A stretch of DNA of 64,000 bases from NCBI GenBank assembly GCA_045533485.1, contig JAZSHX010000046.1, positions 22,800 through 86,799 on the forward strand, in the 5' to 3' direction. Shown here piece after piece: positions 57,488-64,000 of the stretch (the first letter of the stretch is position 1; every line of letters begins with the position of its first letter). A model generated the notes under the pieces. That model was not told the origin of the DNA. It was given only the letters and a program-made list of their open reading frames with translations, and did not search any database. Made by a program: the position numbers and the translations under genes. This DNA is from Scatosoma sp045533485. Its GTDB lineage: Bacteria; Bacillota; Clostridia; Christensenellales; Borkfalkiaceae.

Positions 57488-60070
57488 TCAATCCGCCGCC
57501 GTAAAAACGTATTCATCGCCCGTAAAGCCCACGTTTACGCGCTGCCCGTTCCGTACCCTGCCAAGCAAGATTTCTTCGGAAAGTCTATCTTCAATCCTGC
57601 GCTGTATCACCCGTTTCAAAGGCCGTGCGCCATACTGCGCGTCGTATCCTTCTTCCACAAGCGCGGAAAGCGCACTGTTCTCCACTTCCAGCGTAATACC
57701 GCGCTGTTCCACCAAGCGTTTGGCAAGCCCTGCCACGATTTTTCCGCCGATACGTCGGCAATCTTCCATTGTCAAGCGGTGGAAAACGATCACGTCGTCC
57801 ATTCTGTTTAAAAATTCAGGACGGAACTTTTCTTTCAACGCCTTCGTGATATTTTCCTTCATGCCTTCGTATTGCCGTTCGCTTGCGCCGTCGTCGCTTC
57901 GTCCGCTGTTCTCACTGCCAAACCCGTACACGCCCGTGCGTTCGCTTTGCGCTACCGCCGCGCCCACGTTAGAAGTGAGAATAATCACGGCGTTTTTAAA
58001 GTTCACCGTTCTCCCCTTGCTGTCCGTCAAACGCCCGTCGTCTAAAATTTGCAACAACAAATTAAACACGTCGGGATGCGCCTTTTCGATTTCGTCAAAT
58101 AAGATAACGCAATAGGGCTTCGTGCGTACTTTATCCGTAAGCTGTCCCGTCTGTAAATCGTCGTGTCCCACGTAGCCAGGGGGCGCGCCGATAAGCTTGG
58201 AAATCGATTGTTTTTCCATATATTCGCTCATATCCAAGCGAATCATCTGTTCTTCCGAACCAAACATCGCTTCGGCAAGCGCCTTGCAAAGGTCAGTTTT
58301 CCCCACGCCCGTCGGCCCAACGAAAATAAACGAACCGATAGGTCTTGACGGGTCTTTCAAGCCCGCGCGAGCACGGCGAATGGCTTTCGCAACCGCCGAA
58401 ACCGCTTCATTTTGCCCGATAATCCGCTTATGCAGGTCTTCTTCCAACCGCATGAGCTTCTCGCCTTCTTCCTGCGTAATTTTCGTCAGGGGTATTTGCA
58501 TACGCGCGCTCACGATAGCCGCTACCTGCTCACGCCCGATCGCGCTCTTTCCGCTTGCAAGCTTCATCGGCATTTGCGCGCGTTTCAACGCAATCATTTT
58601 TTCCTGCAAACGCCGCATTTCTTCCACAGCCAACCTTGCTTCGTTGTATTCTTTTCTGCTCTCATGCATCTCACGCGCTTTATTCAGCTCATCCGCGCGC
58701 GCTTGCAACGTTCTAAGCTCCGCGCCGCCGTCTTCCATAATCCGCACACGCGCCGCCGCTTCATCGATTAAATCAATGGCTTTATCGGGCAAGAAACGGT
58801 CGGTAATATAGCGAGTAGACAACTGCACAGCCGCTTCAATCGCTTCGTCCGTAATGACAATGCCGTGATGCTCTTCATACTTACCGCGCAAGCCCTGCAA
58901 AATAGCAATCGCATCCGCTTGCGACGGCTCGTTCACCTGCACGGGCGTAAAACGGCGTTCCAGCGCGCTGTCTTTTTCGATATATTTACGGTATTCGTCA
59001 AAAGTCGTAGCGCCTATCACCTGCAAATCACCGCGTGCAAGCAAGGGCTTTAAGATATTCGCCGCGTCCATGCCGTTATCGGACGACGCCCCTGCCCCTA
59101 CGATCGTATGAATTTCGTCGATAAACAATACGATGTCGCCGTCTTCCTGCACAGCGCTAATCAAGTCCTTTAAGCGTTCTTCAAAATCGCCGCGATAGCG
59201 CGCGCCTGCCAACATCCCGGGCAAGTCCACGGCAAACACCGTTTTGTTGTATAACTGCTCAGGCACGTTGCCGTCGACAATCATCTGCGACAGCCCTTCA
59301 ATGATAGCACTTTTCCCAACGCCCGGCTCACCCACCAACACGGGGTTATTTTTAATGCGGCGCGAAAGCACCTGCACGACCTTGTCTATTTCGTTTTTGC
59401 GCCCGATAACGGGATCGACCTTCCCCCGACGCGCGCGTTGCGTCATATCTATGCCGTACGCACTCAATCGCTCCAACGCCAAGCTCGGCACGGGCGCACC
59501 GCCCAAAACGCCGCCTTTTTCAAGCGCAGGGCTTTCCCGTCTTTGCGTAGCGCGGTGCTCCTGCGGCATCCCCCCTTCGCAAATATCTTCCAAAGGGTTG
59601 GTTTTAATTTCTTCCTGCTCCATATCGCCAAACGCCTGCTTGTGCTTTAATTGCGTCAATGCCGCGTGCGTTTTCTTTTTCAGCTCGTTCACGTCCGCAA
59701 TCTTTTCCAACAGCCGCACGGCGTAGCAATTCGACACTTCCAAAATAGCGTACAGCATATGCGCCGTGCCTGCCAGCGTATCCGTTTCCCCCGATATCAC
59801 CACAGCGCGGTCGTACATTTGTTGCGTGCGGTGCGTCAGCCCTTCGTGTTTAGAACTCACGTCAATCGTCTTGAAAAACAGTTCTTCATATTCGTTTTTC
59901 GTTACGCCTTCACCTGCAAGAATGCCGTAAGCCGTACATGAAGGCACGCTTAAAAACGCGTAAATGAAATGCTCGCTTCCCACGTACGTCGCGCCCTTTT
60001 GCAAAGTGATTGCATTTGCAATTTTGAGCGCCTTTCTAAAATTTTCCGATGCCTTTGTCAAAGGTTGCAT
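57488..60070 (-). CDS. clpC: ATP-dependent Clp protease ATPase subunit ClpC
   Basis: Hsp100 unfoldase partner of ClpP. The 860-residue protein has two Clp_N repeats (about 1-140), AAA-1 with GEPGVGKS at 247-254, a coiled M-domain (about 450-505) and AAA-2 with GPTGVGKT at 585-592. The residues between 150 and 200 form a loose linker. It lies 51 bases after mcsB, giving mcsA-mcsB-clpC, the set that degrades arginine-phosphorylated proteins. Its own regulator is not CtsR here. Confidence 0.95.
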   Translation of the reverse strand: MQPLTKASENFRKALKIANAITLQKGATYVGSEHFIYAFLSVPSCTAYGILAGEGVTKNEYEELFFKTIDVSSKHEGLTHRTQQMYDRAVVISGETDTLAGTAHMLYAILEVSNCYAVRLLEKIADVNELKKKTHAALTQLKHKQAFGDMEQEEIKTNPLEDICEGGMPQEHRATQRRESPALEKGGVLGGAPVPSLALERLSAYGIDMTQRARRGKVDPVIGRKNEIDKVVQVLSRRIKNNPVLVGEPGVGKSAIIEGLSQMIVDGNVPEQLYNKTVFAVDLPGMLAGARYRGDFEERLKDLISAVQEDGDIVLFIDEIHTIVGAGASSDNGMDAANILKPLLARGDLQVIGATTFDEYRKYIEKDSALERRFTPVQVNEPSQADAIAILQGLRGKYEEHHGIVITDEAIEAAVQLSTRYITDRFLPDKAIDLIDEAAARVRIMEDGGAELRTLQARADELNKAREMHESRKEYNEARLAVEEMRRLQEKMIALKRAQMPMKLASGKSAIGREQVAAIVSARMQIPLTKITQEEGEKLMRLEEDLHKRIIGQNEAVSAVAKAIRRARAGLKDPSRPIGSFIFVGPTGVGKTDLCKALAEAMFGSEEQMIRLDMSEYMEKQSISKLIGAPPGYVGHDDLQTGQLTDKVRTKPYCVILFDEIEKAHPDVFNLLLQILDDGRLTDSKGRTVNFKNAVIILTSNVGAAVAQSERTGVYGFGSENSGRSDDGASERQYEGMKENITKALKEKFRPEFLNRMDDVIVFHRLTMEDCRRIGGKIVAGLAKRLVEQRGITLEVENSALSALVEEGYDAQYGARPLKRVIQRRIEDRLSEEILLGRVRNGQRVNVGFTGDEYVFTAAD

Positions 60071-60121
60071 AATTTTCCCTTTACGGTTTTGTACCGTTAT
60101 TTTTTACCTATTTCTCAGCGC

Positions 60122-61147
60122 TTAATCGGCTCTTACTGCAAGCTCGGGTAACACCTTTCGCATCGCTTCCGCGCGCGCAAGGTCGCATTCCCTTTCGCTT
60201 GCTCCGCGCAAATCGTTACCCAAACGAAAGCTTGCCGGTTGCATATCCGCCAAAAAAGCGTTGAAATGCCGTATGTTTTTCGTCTTGAAAAAACCAAGCA
60301 TAATGCCAAGCTTCACCTTCACCATATATGCCGTTAATTCCTTCATCGGCAATACCGCGCAGTTGGTCAATATACCAAACGCACGCAGACATTCGTCTTT
60401 TAGCGCCGTGAAATTATCAATAAGCATTTGTTCACGCGCCTTCAGTTCCAAATCACATAACTGCATCGTGATGCGCGTCATTTGGTCTAAAATTTCCATT
60501 TCCGACTTCCCCAGCGTGCGTTCGTTGCTAATTTGATAGCTGTATCCTTCCGCCGCCGTGCCTTCGCCAAACATACCGCGCACCGTCAAACCGTTTTGTT
60601 TGAGCGTAGGCAAAAACGCTTTCAAGCCGTTCGTCCGCGCAAGTCCCGGCAAAAACATCATCACCGACGCGCGCATACCCGTACCCACGTTGCTTGGACA
60701 AGCCGTCAAATACCCCAACCGCTCGTCGTACGCAAAATCCAGCTGCGCGCCCAGCCCTTCGTCCAAGGCGCTAATACGCTCATACGCTTTATATAAATCA
60801 AACCCAGCGCAAATATACTGTTCGCGCAAATGGTCTTCTTCGTTGACCATAATCGACACGTTTTTATCCGCAGACAAGAACGCTTCCGCCGTCATCTTCT
60901 TGCGTATCAACGCAGGGCTAATCAAATGCTGCTCCTGCAAAAGCGTCAGCTGGTCTTTGGAGAGCGTACTCAAATCCTGCTTTTCAAACACATCCAAGGC
61001 AGACAAGCTTTTCTCAATCAAAAACAACACTTCTTCCGCAAGCGCGTCGTCCAGCTTTTCGGGGAAAGGATATCCTGCAAGGTTACGCGCCAAACGAATA
61101 CGCGTGGAAGTTACGACTTTTTCGACAAATTCAGGTGCTTTTGCCAT
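60122..61147 (-). CDS. mcsB: Protein-arginine kinase McsB
   Basis: Phosphagen-kinase-fold enzyme that tags proteins with phosphoarginine for ClpCP. The 341-residue protein has S-T-R-I-R-L-A-R-N near 14-22, N-E-E-D-H near 102 and the catalytic cysteine in L-T-A-C-P-S-N (C150). The allosteric phosphoarginine site, normally R-D-x-x-R-A, reads C-D-L-A-R-A near the C-terminus. GGAGGG is 6 bases before the ATG; overlap with mcsA is 37 bases. Confidence 0.94.
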   Translation of the reverse strand: MAKAPEFVEKVVTSTRIRLARNLAGYPFPEKLDDALAEEVLFLIEKSLSALDVFEKQDLSTLSKDQLTLLQEQHLISPALIRKKMTAEAFLSADKNVSIMVNEEDHLREQYICAGFDLYKAYERISALDEGLGAQLDFAYDERLGYLTACPSNVGTGMRASVMMFLPGLARTNGLKAFLPTLKQNGLTVRGMFGEGTAAEGYSYQISNERTLGKSEMEILDQMTRITMQLCDLELKAREQMLIDNFTALKDECLRAFGILTNCAVLPMKELTAYMVKVKLGIMLGFFKTKNIRHFNAFLADMQPASFRLGNDLRGASERECDLARAEAMRKVLPELAVRAD

Positions 61148-61590
61148 ACGTATCCCTCCTCTAACCCCGTTTGCAAGCGTATCAAGTGTTCGGTGTACGT
61201 GCGGCTGCGCAAGAAATCCTTTTCCTTGTTGGATTTCTCAATCAACAGCTTTAATTCACCGCAACGCCGAGCAACGCGCTCTGATTGTCCGCCGACGGGG
61301 CTTTTTCCATCGTGTAGCTTTTCGCCTTGCATTCTCACAACCATAGCGTCCGTATACGCGTTCAGCGTTTGATAGCATTTTGCGCAACCCACTAATTGCC
61401 GCTTTTTAAGTGCTTCCGCCGTCATACCGCAATAGGGGCAAACGTCCCCCTGCGTGTCCGCCAAATATTGCGTGCCGCGAAACAATTTTTCATAACAATC
61501 CAAGCAAAAGTACTCCGTCGTCGGAGTTCCTTTCTTAATCGTTTCATACGATTTCGTCGCTTGATTTTTTTTACAGTTTGCACACAACAT
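61111..61590 (-). CDS. mcsA: McsA, activator of McsB
   Basis: Zinc-binding activator of McsB, 159 residues. Four C-x-x-C pairs are present: CANC (3-6), CLDC (29-32), CPYC (about 51-54) and CAKC (about 69-72), followed by a C-terminal UVR-like helical hairpin that binds ClpC. It follows the regulator gene by 18 bases. Confidence 0.93.
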   Translation of the reverse strand: MLCANCKKNQATKSYETIKKGTPTTEYFCLDCYEKLFRGTQYLADTQGDVCPYCGMTAEALKKRQLVGCAKCYQTLNAYTDAMVVRMQGEKLHDGKSPVGGQSERVARRCGELKLLIEKSNKEKDFLRSRTYTEHLIRLQTGLEEGYVWQKHLNLSKKS

Positions 61591-61608
61591 TGTCTTAAAC
61601 CGCCTGCG

Positions 61609-62307
61609 TTATTTACTTTCCTGCGTACCTTCGTCCTTCAAATTTTCCAGATTACTTTTCTCTTTTATCTTGGCGCGCCCGTTTTTACCAAACAGAGAAC
61701 GGAACACTGCCCAATGCACTTCTAACACCTGCAAAGGTATTCCCAAAAGGAAGATCGGCCAAAGCGCGCGGTCGATTTGATAATAAGCAAATACGTATCG
61801 TAGCGTTACGTACACGCTTAATATCGTCGTCCAAATCAACGCCGACACGCATATTGCGTGCATAACGCGATATTTCCAAACGCTGCTATACACCAGCAAC
61901 ACCACTGCGTTAACAACGGTGGCGTATAAGAAACAAAGCCAAGCAACAGTACCTACGTCACCGATGGACATTACAACGAAGCAAACGGTTGCCACAAGCC
62001 ACACCAAACAACTGGACAAAAGCATAATCAATATCTGCATACCCTTTTCACGCTTTTTCACCTGTTGCGGTACAGTTGCTTGTTGCGGTTGTTTGCCCAC
62101 AAGCGTATCCAGCGACACGCCGTATAAATCGGCAAGCTGCATCAGTATGTACACGTCGGGTACGCCGCCGCCCGATTCCCATTTGGAAACGGATTTATCC
62201 GAATAATTGATTTTTTGCGCAAGCTCCGCCTGCGTAAGACCTGCCGCCTTACGATAATACGCTAAATTGCTTGCAATTTTTTCATTGATTTTGAGCATAT
62301 TTTCCAT
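61609..62307 (-). CDS. Xre-family regulator fused to a membrane domain
   Basis: A 232-residue protein: Xre helix-turn-helix (about residues 8-70, with L-T-Q-A-E-L-A and S-V-S-K-W-E-S-G), a short linker and four hydrophobic segments (about 90-112, 118-138, 145-165, 175-195), then a basic tail. It occupies the site held by ctsR ahead of mcsA-mcsB-clpC, so it may regulate that operon and its own promoter. The ATG at 62307 sits 7 bases from a -10, implying a leaderless mRNA; a second ATG at 62298 is possible. Confidence 0.85.
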   Translation of the reverse strand: MENMLKINEKIASNLAYYRKAAGLTQAELAQKINYSDKSVSKWESGGGVPDVYILMQLADLYGVSLDTLVGKQPQQATVPQQVKKREKGMQILIMLLSSCLVWLVATVCFVVMSIGDVGTVAWLCFLYATVVNAVVLLVYSSVWKYRVMHAICVSALIWTTILSVYVTLRYVFAYYQIDRALWPIFLLGIPLQVLEVHWAVFRSLFGKNGRAKIKEKSNLENLKDEGTQESK

Positions 62308-62313
62308 AATATA

Positions 62314-62342
62314 ATCATAGCACTTTTTTCGCAATTCGTCAA
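62314..62342 (-). promoter_or_regulatory. Sigma-A promoter of the Xre-mcsA-mcsB-clpC operon, leaderless
   Basis: -35 TTGACG (62337-62342), 17-base spacer, extended -10 TGC-TATGAT (62314-62319). Six bases separate the -10 from the ATG, placing the transcription start on or beside the start codon. No CtsR-type heptad repeat (GGTCAAA) is visible. Confidence 0.78.
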
Positions 62343-62393
62343 GTGTGTTGCGCTATTTTCCTTGTATTTTTCTCCATAAACGCCTACTATACG

Positions 62394-62429
62394 CGCAAAA
62401 AAAGAGTTTTCTTTATAAGAAAACTCTTT
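62394..62429 (-). terminator. Rho-independent terminator after proS
   Basis: Perfect 13-base stem (62401-62413 with 62417-62429), 3-base loop, followed on the minus strand by seven T. Confidence 0.9.
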
Positions 62430-62496
62430 CCAAGTATTTTTCGATTGTATCACGAAAGCCGATAGGCAATCTCAACCGCCTTATCTACACCGCTCA

Positions 62497-63927
62497 TCAA
62501 TATGCACGGGCATAGATAATCACGTGCTTTGCTTTTTTGCCGCAAACCGCGCACGTATCCTTGCTTTCTTCTTCCACGTAGACGCGCGAAGTTGCCGCCG
62601 TTTCTTCCTTGACCTTATCTTCACAGTCACGGCAGCCGCACCAGCCGGCTTTTACAAACTTACCTGCTTCCACACCTGCTAAAATTTCCTGCATGTCGTC
62701 CGCATATACAATGCGGCTATCACGGTGCGCACGCGCCTTTTCAAGCATATTCTTTTGAATATCCGCAAGCAACGCTTTCACGCTTTCCGCAGCACCGTCA
62801 AGCGCTACTTCCGTCTTTTCAAAGGTATCGCGACGGGCGCAAAGCATCTTGCCTGCTTCGATGTCCCGCGGGCCAAGCTCAATGCGCAAAGGCACGCCTT
62901 TCATTTCCCATTCGTTGAACTTCCAACCGGGGCTGTTATCGCTGTTATCCAACGTTACCCTAATACCTGCCCCCTGCAAATTGTCTTTTAACGCTTCGCA
63001 AGCTTCCACCACGCCGGACTTTCTTGCCGCGATAGGAACGATTACGCATTGTACGGGTGCAACCACGGGCGGAAGTACCAAACCGCGTTCATCGCCGTGC
63101 GTCATAATGATTGCACCGATCAAACGGGTAGACACGCCCCACGACGTCGTGTACGCCGTTTCCAACACGCCTTCGTTTCCTAAGAAACGGATATCGAACG
63201 CCGTTGCAAAGTTTTGCCCCATATAATGCGACGTACCTGCCTGCAAGCTCTTGCCGTCGTGCATCATCGCTTCCATCGAATAGGTAGCCACTGCCCCTGC
63301 AAATTTTTCTTTTTCCGTTTTTCTGCCCGTAATTACGGGGATAGCCAAACAGTTTTCCGCAAATTCCTTATACACGGCAAGCATTGCCATCGTTTCTTCT
63401 TCGGCTTCTTCCTTGCTTGCGTGCGCCGTATGCCCTTCCTGCCACAAAAACTCACTGGTACGAAGGAAAGGTCGCGTCGTTTTTTCCCAACGCATAACGT
63501 TGCACCATTGATTTACCTTCATAGGCAGTTCTCTGTACGATTGAATCCACTTTGCCATCATCGTGCCGATAATCGTTTCCGACGTAGGACGGATTGCCAA
63601 GGGTTCGGCAAGCTCTTCACCGCCGGCAACGGTAACCACTGCAACTTCGGGCGCAAACCCTTCCACGTGCTCCGCTTCCTTCGTGAAATAGCTCATCGGG
63701 ATCAGCAAGGGGAAATACGCATTTTCCACGCCGCGCTTTTTGAAACGCGCGTCCATTTCTTTTTGAATATTCTCCCAAGTCGCATACCCGTAGGGACGAA
63801 TAACCATCGTTCCCTTTACAGGCCCGTAATCGACAAGCTTAGTTTTTAACACTACGTCTGTATACCACTGCGGAAAGTCGCTTTCAATGTCTGCGATTTG
63901 TTCTACGAATTGATTTTCTTTTGCCAT
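62497..63927 (-). CDS. proS: Prolyl-tRNA synthetase, type 3 (archaeal/eukaryotic-like)
   Basis: A 476-residue class II synthetase without the bacterial editing insert. Motif 2 is near T-R-P-F-L-R-T-S-E-F-L-W-Q-E-G-H-T-A (about 155-172), motif 3 near the G-x-D-x-R-G stretch (H-G-D-E-R-G-L), and a C-terminal zinc-binding domain has C-G-C-R-D-C near 430 and C-A-V-C-G-K near 460. Type 3 ProS is frequent in Clostridia. AAAGGAAG precedes the ATG by about 10 bases. No T-box is seen in the 73 bases left upstream. Confidence 0.95.
   Translation of the reverse strand: MAKENQFVEQIADIESDFPQWYTDVVLKTKLVDYGPVKGTMVIRPYGYATWENIQKEMDARFKKRGVENAYFPLLIPMSYFTKEAEHVEGFAPEVAVVTVAGGEELAEPLAIRPTSETIIGTMMAKWIQSYRELPMKVNQWCNVMRWEKTTRPFLRTSEFLWQEGHTAHASKEEAEEETMAMLAVYKEFAENCLAIPVITGRKTEKEKFAGAVATYSMEAMMHDGKSLQAGTSHYMGQNFATAFDIRFLGNEGVLETAYTTSWGVSTRLIGAIIMTHGDERGLVLPPVVAPVQCVIVPIAARKSGVVEACEALKDNLQGAGIRVTLDNSDNSPGWKFNEWEMKGVPLRIELGPRDIEAGKMLCARRDTFEKTEVALDGAAESVKALLADIQKNMLEKARAHRDSRIVYADDMQEILAGVEAGKFVKAGWCGCRDCEDKVKEETAATSRVYVEEESKDTCAVCGKKAKHVIIYARAY
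62964..62973 (-). repeat. Dispersed motif core GGGGCAGGTA in proS
   Basis: Ten-base core within coding sequence, translated in the G-A-G-I-R segment. Confidence 0.45.
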
Positions 63928-64000
63928 AATCTATATACTTCCTTTCGCTTTTTATCTGTTTTTAACCGAAATTTGGGGCATTTTTTGCCTGTTTTTTGCC

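Noticed and set aside
1..64000. CRISPR array, tRNA, rRNA, insertion sequence or prophage
   Set aside because: I saw no regularly spaced repeats, no tRNA-like cloverleaf with CCA region, no transposase or integrase and no phage structural genes. Read by eye, so a degenerate remnant could be missed.

Overview
This window is chromosomal DNA from a bacterium of moderate GC content, almost certainly a member of the Bacillota, most likely an uncultured anaerobic clostridial lineage. The pointers are the gene set and its order: rimP-nusA-rnpM-ylxQ-infB-rbfA-nrnA, dgt-dnaG-rpoD-trmK-nif3, mcsA-mcsB-clpC, a CdaA-type diadenylate cyclase, a T-box leader in front of pheST, a short type-3 ProS, and sigma-A promoters of textbook form. 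A Christensenellales-like affiliation is a guess. I see no rRNA, tRNA, CRISPR array, transposase or prophage. Of about 60 genes all but two lie on the minus strand, so one replichore arm is being read co-directionally.

Layout from low to high coordinates (transcription runs high to low). 61-2112: holA, cdaA and a tiny CdaR-like membrane peptide. 2215-3882: comEC without its nuclease-like domain. 3905-9553: a 1882-residue DUF4011 - SF1 helicase - Vsr-like - DUF3320 protein, the best candidate defence gene. 9736-15949: the translation/RNA operon behind one strong promoter. 16095-23625: a GH2 glycosidase and its MFS transporter joined to a housekeeping run that includes a PolC-like protein lacking PHP and polymerase domains, ispG, nrdR and rarA. 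23644-29869: patatin, pheA, DAHP synthase, coaD, rsmD, a membrane protein, 5-FCL and alr. 29918-36065: zinc-ribbon protein, nif3, trmK, rpoD, dnaG, dgt. 36284-38099: PlsC and a family 8 glycosyltransferase, followed by a 405-base gap with a cryptic structured ORF. 38505-40726: dtd, efp, pepP. 40803-47214: a Phe T-box operon, pheS-pheT-truB-ribF-endonuclease IV-like. 47260-49528: mscL, two small helical proteins, nth, DUF3343. 49595-51439: the only plus-strand genes, a cysteine desulfurase-like enzyme and a small protein. 51429-57447: a complete shikimate operon aroC-aroB-aroA-aroE-aroQ-aroK plus an SDR. 57488-62307: clpC, mcsB, mcsA and a membrane-linked Xre regulator in the place normally held by CtsR. 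62497-63927: proS.

Functionally most of this is core metabolism: chorismate synthesis feeds the pheA branch, and Phe-tRNA charging is sensed by the T-box. The less ordinary items are the large helicase, the polymerase-less PolC relative, the loss of most of CdaR, the CtsR replacement, two nearly leaderless promoters, and an over-represented, strand-biased short motif, GGGGCAGGTAYGC, that sits in start regions and inside coding sequences of unrelated genes.
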